A DNA stretch of 64,000 bases from Phoronis australis (lineage: Eukaryota; Phoronida; Phoronidae). The stretch is taken from contig NMRA01000068.1 in assembly GCA_002633005.1 (NCBI GenBank), positions 823,092-887,091 of the forward strand, in the 5' to 3' direction. The notes below the pieces were generated by a model, which worked only from the letters and a program-made list of their open reading frames with translations, had not been told where the DNA came from and did not search any database. The position numbers and the translations under genes were made by a program. This document shows positions 24,920 to 35,517 of this stretch, piece by piece. How positions within the stretch are numbered: the stretch's first letter is position 1; the number at the start of each line of letters is the position of its first letter.

Positions 24920-24975
24920 TTCAGTTGTTGGTACCTCGTTTATCTGTGCTAAGTGCTCTGGGCAGCCGCTCTAAG
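24920..24975. repeat. Right arm of the widely spaced inverted repeat
   Basis: Reverse-complement partner of 19725-19785, with matching GGTACC, GCTAAGTGCTCTGGGC and AGCC blocks. Confidence 0.5.
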
Positions 24976-25354
24976 GGTCCCTTGGGGTGGTGGTCATATG
25001 AAGTGGGAGGCGCAATCGATCAGTTTGGTCATTAGTCCTCGTTGTGCACCGCGTACTTTCTTCGCTTTGCCAGTTGTGGGTCCATCTTCGCACAACTCAC
25101 GGCAGAACTAGCAGTGAGACTATGCTCGGCGCAGCGGAATGACTTGCCGTAACAAGCCTACTATAGTGATCTAATGAGGCTACAATCTCAAGCAAAGATT
25201 AACTGCACACTGTTCCACTAATGAGTTCCAAGATCTGAAGTCATAGGCTGACTTGAGCCGAGTAGAGACCTAAGGAACAAGACGAAACCATATAGGCACG
25301 TGTATGCAAGTAAAACAAAAGTGGTTTTTAACCGAAGCAAGGCTGACCTGTTAA

Positions 25355-26989
25355 AGGATAATGCCACCCGATTTAATTAGTCTTTTTTACCGTCTTAATC
25401 GGTCGATATCCACATCGCCTTTTATACGGTCGACCTCACCTTGCCGAGAGATGTCGCGTTAACCTGTGAGGAAGGTGAGAAGCGACGCAGCGACGTCAGT
25501 GGTTCGTATACTGAGTGAATGCCGCTATATTGCGGTGCGTAGGTTCCTGCTTGTACGAATTATGAAGCTGCGAAGAAAGCGGGTATATCGTTTTATCGAC
25601 TTCCTCGAGAGCCCGAAATGCTTAGGAAGTGGCTCGCGGTAGTGAAGAATTAAAGGTATGCTGTTAATAGCAAGTATGAGGCCGTGAAACATCTCTGTGT
25701 CTGTGGCCGGCATTTCGTCGACAGTGATTTCTCTGACGAATTCCGGCTTACCACAGAACTATCCATACGTTCCGTTGCCTATGCATGTTCACGGCGCCTC
25801 TCTAGTATTTCTTGATCAGTGTATTCCGGTTCGAACTGATAGGCTGTGAAACCTAACGATCCGACCCGTGAAGTCTTCGTCAGATGAGCTCTTGACTAAG
25901 TCGGGATTGGCGCCGGGAGAGTTGCCATGTAGACGTTTATTATTGTGCGTTCTGTTTCAAAATGAATTATTCTCATCCTAAAATGATCCTAACCAATGCT
26001 TATATGAAACTGACACAAAGCCTGTCTCATTAGATACAATTTGTAATGCCTTGGAGTGCTCGTCAGTACAAATGTTTTGAGAAGCCAGCAATGAATAAAC
26101 CACTGCGTTACCGGCTTTTGACGCACCGGCAACGAAGGTAATTGACCGGGCACCGAGGCCGTGTGAGCGCATGCTAATTCAGTGTTTGCTGTTGTGAAAC
26201 AATTACTCGAATTTATATGCTATTGTCACATGTTAGTGGAATCTTTATTTAGAAATGAAAATACATTATTCAAATCATTGTTACTGTACAACCTTTGCCC
26301 TGACGTTCTGTAGAAGGGGAACCCGACTTTGGCGGCCCCCGACAAGTAGGCCTAAGTAGATTTTCAGTTTCGTGGCTAATTCACACAAATAATTACATGC
26401 ACATTATTTCTTTGGCTCACTATTATATAGTCTCTTCGTGACTGGAGGTTTAGTTTCCACTACTCAAGCTGGTTTATGTTCGTGCCTGAGTGTCCCGGCG
26501 GCCGTGACGGGCCTGGTCGGGTTCCGAGCCACTGGCCGGGATAACAAGCGTTTTGTGTATTTAATCACAAGTATAAACAACACAGATCTACGTTCTCCTG
26601 TCTGTATTTCACGGAAGAATACTTCGAATTTATCTCCGAACAGACCCCAAACTCCTGCCGAACTTTGCAGGCTATGGTGTCATGTCCAAATACCAGTAAA
26701 TCCGTAACAGCGAAATGAAACAACAAGTTTTAATAAGAACTCGGTGTATTTTTAAGGGTTTCCCATCGAAGTTTGGTGATTTATTGGTGTTAAACGATGA
26801 ATTCAAGCGATAAGCTGACACCACTAACCCAGTGTGAACTGCTGAACAGATTGCGTCATTTGATAATTTCAACACTGACCTCCGCCTGCCGTCAGGTGTC
26901 AGGTAACGCAACCGAACGTGCCGTTATCGAGTAGAACTACTCGATCTAGATTGATACAAAATAGGTTGTTTTTTGGGTGGCATTCTCCT
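25355..26989 (+). mobile_element. TTAA-flanked DNA transposon, Kolobok-like, degraded
   Basis: The element is flanked by TTAA on both sides (25351-25354 and 26990-26993). Its ends are inverted repeats: AGGATAATGCCACCC on the left and AGGAGAATGCCACCC when the right end is read in reverse. Near the left end is a broken THAP zinc-finger domain (25519-25740). TTAA duplications together with a THAP-bearing transposase are the published marks of the Kolobok superfamily. At 1635 bp it is short, and no catalytic region was recognised, so it is probably an internally deleted copy. piggyBac also uses TTAA but lacks a THAP domain. Confidence 0.6.
25519..25740 (+). pseudogene. THAP zinc-finger domain remnant of a transposase
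   Basis: One frame from ATG at 25519 reads through a THAP fold: V-P-A-C-T-N-Y, then S-F-Y-R-L-P near the domain's first strand, M-L-R-K-W-L-A-V-V, and L-C-V-C-G-R-H-F-V-D-S-D-F, the C-x2-H half of the C2CH zinc site. Two in-frame stops break it: TAG at 25540-25542, where the first zinc-ligand cysteine is expected, and TAA after V-V-K-N. All other spacing fits a THAP domain of about 75 residues. It lies at the left end of the TTAA-flanked element, as expected for an N-terminal DNA-binding domain. Confidence 0.7.
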
Positions 26990-26999
26990 TTAAGTGGTT

Positions 27000-29700
27000 A
27001 CCAGAAAAGTTGATCTAGCTCAATCTTCGAGTGTCATTCTCTTGGCTCCCCTGACCACACCCACCAGAACGAACCTGCTAGACAGCCATTTCCAAGCATG
27101 AGGATACCCATAGACCACTGTGGCACCAAAGAAAATTGGTTACCTTTTCATGCCCAAAAAAGTTCTGGGATCTCGGTCTGTTTCCAGAGGAGGCGAGATC
27201 ATAGCATCCAAGGCTACCAATTTCTTACTGCTTTCTTACTAATGTATATTCTTTTTAAGGAATCAGTTGCTTCAGTCTTTTCCTGTTGTGTTGAGAACTG
27301 AAATCATACTACTTTTTATGCTAAGAAAGGTGAACCAATGATGGAGTTAACTGTCATTTTTATCCAATTTTTAGACGATATAACCTCTTATAATACAGTA
27401 TTTCATTAGCCAGGTACCACTCTTACGGCGGAATTTTCTCTTAGATGGGAGGCCAGGTACAATTGTACCTTTACACTCTATACGGCACTTTCAACTATCC
27501 GGTACACGGGGAAGTGGCAATCATAACGTAAGATTCCCGCCATTTTTGGAGTGCACGTTTAACTCATAAAGCGTCTCGGTGACAGACAGCCTACCATTGA
27601 GAATTCACGTTAACACGAATGGATTCTGAAAATTCCGTGAGAAAGGGCCCCAAAATTCCCGTGGGGTGCATCATCTCCTGTGCTCTCCGACCGGTTGCTG
27701 TCAAGTACGTGAATCGGCCCAAACGTCTTCGGGAATTGCCTTTGATTCCATTCTGAAAATTATCAATGGAGTTTGAAATAAGTTTGCACCCTAATAACAA
27801 CCAGCAGGTATCTTGAAACAGTGAGCTGTGTGGGTGTCCCTTTAGGATTTTTATTATTGTGCTGAAACGTGATGGAAAAACGTTTCAACTGAAGTTAGGA
27901 ATTTGGATTTACAATTACATATTTATGAGTCTACGAAAGTCTAATGATCTACAGGCAATTTTTGACTATTATAAGTTAGCCGTTTAAGAAATTAATGGTT
28001 GTTTAATGAACTTTGATGCAGACTATTAAAGTAAGAACATTTTTATCATTGTATCTAAAGCAGAAAAGTGCAATACTGTGATTTTTTCCTAACTTGAATC
28101 GGAAATAATCCTCTAAGAAATTGGTGTTTGAGTGAGCTTTGACGTAGGATCAAGAAATATGGATAGTTCAACATTATTTACCCACTGACGGACCTCCTCT
28201 AGAGAAACTCGGGTACTTTTATTTTCACTGAGCAGGGATTTTGAAGCAGTCCCAGAGTATACAAGAGGGACCGCAGAATCTTACCCTTTCAAATACCTTT
28301 TCACTGTCTTATTCAGTGAATGTAGACATTACGTCTGATTTTCATTCTATCCTGGAAAACGCGAAATGAACCTACAACCGGAGTTTCCTATACTGTGTCG
28401 CATTTGTTGTTTTGCGTTAATAAAGTAGACAATTTCTGTAAAGCACGTAAGCATACGCTGATTAACGTGGTATTGGGTGACATGAAAGGATATCTGTTGA
28501 GACAAGACACTTGGGAGCTTTGGCCAAACCTTAGGATACGTGTTCTATCTGAAAACAAAAGGTCTCATACACAAGGTATTCGGGACAGTTATTTTCGGCG
28601 ACAACGCAGACAGACATGAATACTTGAACTTTATCTCAGACAATACTTCAGCAGTTGCTCAGAGATTTCTATCAAAATAGCTTGATTCATTTATGTGAAT
28701 GCATTTTTCTTTTGCTTTTATTTTCGAAAATCTTTGAATCTATCATAATCCGCATCTAGTCTCATGATTAATTGGTACAACCTTGCCCGATAAAATCAGT
28801 TGATATAATTCTAGTTCAAGCTTGATATTCGAAACACAAAACGTTTATAATAGATTACTGTGTTTTCAAAGCATGTCTGGTTATGTTCGACAAGAATAAT
28901 TTTGTTTTTATTTGGCTGAGTTATTTTATTTTTATTTTGAATCTACAGGGTAGACCAAACTAGACAACTCAACACCGAGAACATCAAACCCAGCTTGCAT
29001 CACAAAAATGAATCTGATTTAGACCACTTACCGTTGTGAAATTTGTACCAAAGTGTTCTTTTATCAAATTGTGGGGGATTTCCCAGGTTATTATTTGAAA
29101 CTAAGCCCAACCATGGGCTCACGGTAGATGCGCCTTGCACGGGTCTAAATAAAAAATTGTTGTCTGTCCCCCAGGTGACGCTACCAGGCTGGCTACCACC
29201 TAGCGGCAGGGAACAACCTCGTGATTCTGTTTCCGGTTTCAACACAGCAAGTGGGGAGCGGGACGCTGGTCGCTAGATGTCGCGAGAGTAAAAAAGGTAA
29301 TTTTGCGACTGGGTCGCGTTTGCGAGCGGGGGGACAATGTCAATCCAGGTATGCAGCAAGGACATCTTTTGTCGAAAATCATGATTCTATTTTTGGAATG
29401 CAGGGATTCCCAGACACTCTTCTACAAAGAAGATACGAAAGACAAAAGCGCGCGGCTACCAAAATTCGACCAGCTGGTCATAAAGACTTATTTGTGCAAT
29501 GGATTGTGGAGATGAAACTGCAGAAAAAGAATTTTTTAATGTTTATTATGAAATTGTCACAGGCTTATATATAAAGAAATATAAAAAATATACACAAATA
29601 CATGAATAAAATGTTAAGATTACAATGACATGATGGTAATGAATTTAAATAAATCATTTTCATTCACAATAAATAAATTCACATGTATGCAATTTATCTA
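27000..29700. other. No gene identified
   Basis: Several short frames on both strands (for example 29000-29276) overlap one another and have no recognised similarity. An excellent GTAAGT donor on the minus strand at about 29028 closes a minus-strand frame ending W-Y-K-F-H-N, but its phase does not fit the candidate minus gene further right, so I do not call it. Confidence 0.4.
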
Positions 29701-29714
29701 CTCACACAAAGAGT

Positions 29715-29995
29715 TTACTCACACGGACTCACACAGAGATTTAATATTAAAACGGATTTTGAAACTATTTCGAATAAAACCTTATTTTCATTTAGGTCGA
29801 GCTCCAATTTACATCCACTTAGAAAAAAATTGAAGAAGATCTGAATATTTTTTGTAAACATTGTCAGATTTTTTAGTGTCTGGAAAAGTGGGGCCCTCTG
29901 CTCTCCCCACATACCACACAGGCAAGCAAAGAAAATATGAGCATTTGTCGAAGTGTCTCCACAGAAACAAAGAGTGGGTGAAGTATTTCAAAAAA
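29715..29995 (-). pseudogene. LINE 3'-terminal fragment (zinc-knuckle-like end of a reverse-transcriptase ORF)
   Basis: The minus frame reads S-L-C-F-C-G-D-T-S-T-N-A-H-I-F-F-A-C, then P-L-F-Q-T-L-K-N-L-T, L-D-L-N-E-N-K-V-L-F-E-I-V, and a stop. This is the pattern of the C-terminal tail of many animal non-LTR retrotransposon polyproteins (C-x-C-G, E/A-H-F/I-F, C-P, R-x-x-L). Only the extreme 3' end is preserved, as is usual for 5'-truncated LINE copies. Confidence 0.55.
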
Positions 29996-30121
29996 CACAG
30001 GGGTATCCATGGCTTTGTAGAAAATCATGAGGCAGCATCAAACCCAGTAAAAGATTTTGAAGTGGAGATGTCAGTAAACTACACGGCTGTTAAAGAGCAA
30101 TTGGAAATTTGGCCTATATGA

Positions 30122-33000
30122 ACTCGTGAAGGTGAGTTGGAATACATGCAATTATTCTTTGGTAGTGTTAAAACTCATACCAAAGATTTCGTCACAACTC
30201 GACATTTGTTGTTAATAACACTATCCACTTAGCTCAGTACTCAAAGTCAGTATTCACTTTCTCTCCAGATCAGATACAGATTATAATGTCCAACAGTGAG
30301 TTCTATTAATTTTGTTTTGTTGGTACCAATTACTGTGCACACTGTTTTGTTATATTGGTGTTTCTTACATTGCATTGCTGGTGTATTTTTGGGTTGATAA
30401 GTACCGATAGTTTTGTGCTGATTTGTGTTGCTAGTGGCCCATGATGGCAGCCATACAGGTTTGCATAAGTGCCCCAGTCCAAGACTGTTAATTAAAGAAA
30501 TCCCTGTTTCCAAGTTAAACTACCCTGGCTGTCAGAACCTAAGAAAGGTTACACACATGGATCAATTTTGTATGCTGTAGGATGTATTTTTCTACTTTGC
30601 CTGACATTAATCATAACCTAATACAATGCAAAACAGCAAATTTACCATTTCGGTGAAAAAACTAAACTGTTACTAAAATATATATTCTTCTCTTTCAGAC
30701 AACCACAGAAACTTTACAGTCAGAACTGAAGATGATGGGCAACGGAAAACAGTTCTAAGATAAGCTTAATGGGTTCAAAAGTAATGGAGTATCATCAAGT
30801 CTCAAACAGGCAAAAGCAAAAAAGGTATTGAATCCTAAGACATCTGAGTAAAGTTCAGTATACACAACAAATCAAGATTATACAAGTCTTTGTGACACTT
30901 TGTAATACATTTTAAGTGAAGTAGGTGATGACGCTGAAGTACAATCATGTTGTTAAAGCGAGATTCAAATGTAAAACAGCATCATGATTAGTTTGATATT
31001 CTTACTTGTTTCCTCATCACTAAATCTAGAGCTCATTCTACAGGTATTACAGACTGAACACGCATACAGACAAAATGTACAGATCAAGCAAGTCACTGGA
31101 TGGAAAAAAACAAAGATGTGAAGAATCAATATGCATGCAAGAAGTTGTTGCTTTTCCAGGGTACAAGATGAGCATAGCAACCAAGTATAATTAAAGTCCT
31201 ATGTAGTGTTAATTAGGTAATGTCAAGTCAAATCAAAACACATTTCTAAGTACATTAAATGAAGTTAGCCTCAATGATCAAACACTGAATTTCATTCAGC
31301 CACAGGGCAGTTTAAACACGTGTCAAAATTGTGAAAGTTCATAGCACTCAGTACTGAGACATACTCTAAAAACACAAACCAAAATGAATGTTTTTTAAGA
31401 ATATGCATTGTGTGCTTTTAAGCGATTACTTCAGCCAGTACAAATGTGGTTTGCTTTAGTCTGAAGTTTCTGATTTTAACTTGATATCACACCTAGTTAT
31501 GGTAATGGTAAAACAGATTCACTAGCTACATTTTCCATAGTCATCTTTTATCCAACTACCGTTTCGAACACAATGCATATTATATCACAGAGAAAAGATG
31601 TCAGAGACACTTCACAATGACTTGATGTTTCCTAACTAGGAGCAAGTATGTGTTGAAAAATATATATTTGTTGATCTGCCAATATCAGAGTAACATTCAG
31701 CTCATGTCATGGACAAGGTAATAATGATTTCAATTGCAGGAGCGTCCCCTGCTGCTCATCACTTTCAAAATATTCTCAATAAAGAACCATGAATTTATTA
31801 GGTTTGCAAAAATGATCATACTTCACCAATCTTTGGATATTGCCGGCATTGTAAGACGATGCTCAACACTTAGCTTGAAGCCAAGTCGCATTTGGCTACT
31901 TGCTGAAAATCCCAGGTCGCCAAAGGAAATCTGACGTCGTCCAAAATTGATGTTTGTCATCAGAATAGTTGGCTAAAAAGGTTATGCTATACTCCGTTCT
32001 TGGGAACTTACGTCGCATACTCAGAATGTAGGTGATCATATACACTTTAGGAGCTAGTTTCACTCATCATGCATGATTATCGCCAACTTCCACCTGTGTA
32101 CTTCCTGATGTAATTTTAATGCAAGTTTGACAAGTGCTAACTGCTGTCGGTGGTGGCAAATGCACCAATTTCATGAAATAAACAAAACACTTGTAAACAA
32201 AGGTATCAAATCTAAGAAAACTGTTAGTAACTTAAAATTTAGGAGTCAACACAAACTTTGAAACAAATTTCGAGGGAATTGTCTGACTTTGATACTCGCA
32301 GTGGTGACTTCATGGCGACTTGGGATTTTTCCCAGGTGACCAAACACAATCTGTAGTTCACTAAATCAAGCACTGCAAGACATAATTGTCAGAGGTAATG
32401 TTAATGATGCTCAATACGTAATAATCATAAAGCATTTTGATTATGTAGGACCCTATCAAAATGTCCAATTTTGTCCATCCTTGAGACATCTTACAAGATG
32501 CTGATTGGATTCACGTGAAACTTTTACAGAATATACTTTATAAACTAATCCCCAACATGCCGTTAGAAATGATTTTTTAAAATGTTCCACATTTGCGTGA
32601 GGGCCTACCAGAAAGCAGGAATTGCATAAATTTCATGAATTTTTTACATTGCATAAAACAAAAATGAGACGGTAATTTAGCAAACTGTAACAGCATTTTT
32701 GAGATTTACCTTGAACATTATGTTATAAACACACGAAGTAAAATTCTACAGTTTTGTAAATATTTGACTTAATGTGCAGACTTGTCAATAAAGTACGACA
32801 TAACCTTTAAGCACACCATATGGTAAATGTCATCCATAAACAAGACTTACGGATTATACACCCTACTACATTTCAATAATTCTATTATAAACACCAGACT
32901 ACTTTGTATGCCCATCCTCTGTTTTTAGTATGTGTCACGACAAATGCTGGATATGAAGTGATGCCTGGAAGTCGAAAATGAAAACATGGCATCCTTGCAG
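30122..33000. other. No gene identified apart from the tentative minus exon at 31006-31053
   Basis: AT-rich sequence. A possible plus-strand exon at 30699-30821 after TTCTCTTTCAG contains an in-frame stop. Nothing else is recognisable. Confidence 0.4.
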
Positions 33001-35218
33001 AAGGCTCTATCGGTCCTGAGACAGCACAATGAAGAATGGAATCCAAGATGTTTTGTGGATGATGCATCTGAAATAGAAACTCCAGCAATTAAAACTATGT
33101 TAATGTGTTTTCAGGTACTTACTTTACACAGTAGTAATGACATTACTGAACTGGTAAATGTTTTGTCAGAGCCTCAATATAATGCCTATAGCATTCAACA
33201 TTTTCCGTTAAACAGCTTGGTCACAACACACTGCTGTTCTCCGTATACAATATATAGATTTCACTGCCAATCTTAGGCATTGCATAAAACCCCATTAGGT
33301 TCAAAGTTACAAACTGAAAATTAAACCACTTGCTGCTTCTTCCTCACAATGTCAGAATTTTAATTCTTAGTAGTTAAAACTACTAAGCTTGGGAAAAGTC
33401 GATGAAAAAAAAATCATTTGTAACACCAAACATGGGTTGCAAAGCCCCTTGAACTACATACTTGTTAACTTTCTCTATGTGTGTGCAGAGATCTTTCTTT
33501 ATGACTTTCACAGGGAAGAGGCCTGGTACGGCTGGGTATCCTCCTACATGAACGGAGTGGTGGCACATCAGGACAAAATTCTTACTGCTTACTTCCCTTC
33601 GAGTAAGGCAACAACACTGAAAATGCCCATGGTCTTCATGAATAAACTCTGCTGAGCCTTGACAGTGATCTGATGAGAAAGCAAAATAATGTTATTATTA
33701 AGTAAGCTTGTCCGCTGCATGAGGACTCATCCTTAAAATAATATCACAAAACAAAACCTTAAAGTTTCAAAATATAAAAGACAATCACTTAAGATCATGA
33801 TAGTCAATGTTTGTAGAATCAAAGACAAACTGTCATATGTGTCATGGGCGGCGCAGCCCCCCATCCCCCTGTGGTACACCGCCCATAGACCATGGGCGCC
33901 GGAGCACTGAAAAAAGTGGGGGGCTATAGCCCTCCCAGCCCCCTATGGTGCGCCGTCCATGTGTGTTATGTTCCAGAATGCAGAATCGGTTTCCACTGAG
34001 CTACAAGTGGGTACATTGAGACAAGAAGACTGCAAGAAGTAACATGGAGTAAAGAAAGCGTTGCATACAAAAGGAAAAAATTGAATGCAAGTCACATACT
34101 AGTAGCTGTGACTCAATCAACTCCATTTTGATAAAGTACAATGGGTTTATAATCAGAGAATATTTTGATCAACTTTGTGAAAAATATTTTCTTCCTAGGA
34201 AAATAATTCGTAAGACATCAATTGTTAGGTCTCACACTTTCAATGTATACATCAACATTAATTATGGGTGAATTGTACTTTGATGATAACTTCTAAGATA
34301 TTTTTGTTAGCCAATTAGATGTTGAGTGAGTCATGGACATACGCTCTGAACTTCTAAGATTAAACTGTTTCTTATGGCGAAGATATCAATTCAGAATAAT
34401 TAAGCTGTTATTGGTACTTTGCAATTGACTCAAAATTAAATCAGAGCAATGCAACATCTATTGTTTTTTAATCAAAATACATCGATTTGGCCTTTTGGGA
34501 ATTAACACTCTTTGTGATGTTAACTTTTAAACAAATTGAATATCTTGAAAGATATGAAACAATATCATAACTAGTGAGTAAATATGGCCATCCTAAAAAT
34601 GAAATGTGTAATATTTAAAAAAGATCACTAGAATGACAATGAAACTTTAATTATTATTTTAAATTAGGAATTGCCCTAAAATTGCACAGTGAGTTACATA
34701 TGTCACCAATTAATTGTGCACCTGTGAATAACTTACACATGGAAATTCAACATTTTCATATAGTTACCTGTATTGTTCACTTCATCTTTCATTCGAGCTT
34801 CTGTCATCTATTGGGTAGCACAACGCCATCAAAAAATTCCATGCAAATAACCTGAAATTTTTGAAAAACACTTCTGAATTACCAGACAACTAGTCCTACC
34901 TGACTCCGCTGGTTGACATTTTGCAAATGTCAACTAGCTGATCCAGGTATCATCACAAAAATACAAATGCTAGGTCCTACCTGACTCCACTGGTTGACAT
35001 TTTGCAAATGTCAACTGGCTGATCCAGGTATCATCACAAAAATACAAATGCTAGGTCCTACCTCACCTGACTCCGCTGATCCAGGTATCAATGATACTAT
35101 CATCACGCACATTTTTAAACAGGCGCCCTTCGTGAAGTTTCTCCGTCAAAAAGAGCATTGGTTTCTGTTAGCTCATAAAACATAATAAATCAGGCACACG
35201 TACCATGTCGAAATTCAT
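31006..35218 (-). CDS. Tentative small minus-strand gene, three candidate exons
   Basis: Exons, in order: 35218-35204 (M-N-F-D-M, donor GTACGT), 34807-34768 (M-T-E-A-R-M-K-D-E-V-N-N-T, donor GTAACT, acceptor CCAATAG) and 31053-31006 (C-N-T-C-R-M-S-S-R-F-S-D-E-E-T, donor GTAAGA, acceptor GTGTTCAG). The phases agree at both junctions. A cluster of promoter-type sites lies just upstream at 35315-35371. I do not recognise the protein, and the next exon is not found. It could be a real gene with a long intron hosting the MULE-like fragment, or a chance chain of splice-like sites. Confidence 0.25.
33001..33602 (+). pseudogene. MULE-transposase-like gene fragment, two exons
   Basis: Exon 33001-33114 (acceptor CATCCTTGCAG, donor GTACTT) encodes A-L-S-V-L-R, E-W-N-P-R-C-F-V-D-D-A and A-I-K-T-M. 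Exon 33491-33602 (acceptor AG at 33489-33490, donor GTAAGG) encodes I-F-L-Y-D-F-H-R-E-E-A-W-Y-G-W-V. Joined in phase 0 they give the MULE-type DDE core block, in which a W-x-P-x-x-F-x-x-D segment is followed by an acidic residue, A-I, and F-x-C-D-F-H-R-E-Q-A-W. The usual Cys is Tyr here. No flanking exons of the domain were found and no terminal repeats are seen. It may be a decayed domesticated gene or part of a larger gene with unrecognised exons. Confidence 0.55.
33843..33961. mobile_element. Short inverted-terminal-repeat element (MITE), copy 2
   Basis: A 119-bp element starting CATGGGCGGCGCA and ending in its near inverse TGCGCCGTCCATG, flanked by the 5-bp duplication TGTGT (33838-33842 and 33962-33966). 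The interior matches a single unit of the copy at 12534-12734. Confidence 0.8.
33967..34892. other. No feature seen outside the tentative exon at 34768-34807
   Basis: AT-rich, with no recognised element or coding similarity. Confidence 0.4.
34893..35095 (+). repeat. Tandem repeat, 81-bp period, about 2.4 copies
   Basis: Units start GTCCTACCTGACTCC at 34893, 34974 and (partial) 35055. Each full unit contains the hairpin GTTGACATTT-TGC-AAATGTCAAC. The third unit is cut short and rejoins at CTGATCCAGGTATC. Confidence 0.85.
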
Positions 35219-35314
35219 CTAATGCCGCTGTCACAGTGCTTGAAAATCGAGAAATTCTCTGCTCAAAACAACACTTCGACAGGAAGTAAAGAAAGGGAAT
35301 CCCTCTTGATAGAA

Positions 35315-35371
35315 CGCATGCGCGTGAACTACGTCACTTCCACCTGGATTGGCTCGTTGACATTTTCCCGC
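35315..35371. promoter_or_regulatory. Compact promoter-type site cluster
   Basis: In under 60 bp there are an NRF1-like CGCATGCGCG (35315-35324), a CRE-like TACGTCA (35330-35336) running into an ETS-like CTTCC, an inverted CCAAT (ATTGG, 35348-35352) and an E2F-like TTTTCCCGC (35363-35371). Such groups mark TATA-less housekeeping promoters. The minus strand leads into the tentative gene at 35218. Confidence 0.4.
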
Positions 35372-35517
35372 TCCCCAGCAAGTGTAAGTTATAACTTATT
35401 AAATCTTCGTGTGTGATACTTATAAAAGTGATTATTGATAAAAGTGTTGTATGTATTTTGCTTTGACGGAAAATCGTCAAATGTAACGGCCCCAAATAAA
35501 ACCTTAAATTCTGAGGA

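Noticed and set aside
29028-29148. A minus-strand frame between TTTTTTATTTAG and GTAAGT
   Set aside because: The phase does not follow from the candidate exon at 31006-31053, and I recognise no similarity. Kept only as a note.
29861-30121. An 86-codon plus-strand open frame with a good GTGAGT donor nearby
   Set aside because: The minus strand across 29715-29995 reads as the tail of a LINE polyprotein, so the plus frame is its shadow. The donor at 30133 is not in a compatible frame.
30699-30821. A possible exon upstream of the MULE-like piece (T-T-E-T-L ... Q-A-K-A-K-K)
   Set aside because: It has an in-frame TAA and no clear match to the expected preceding domain, although the acceptor and donor look fair.
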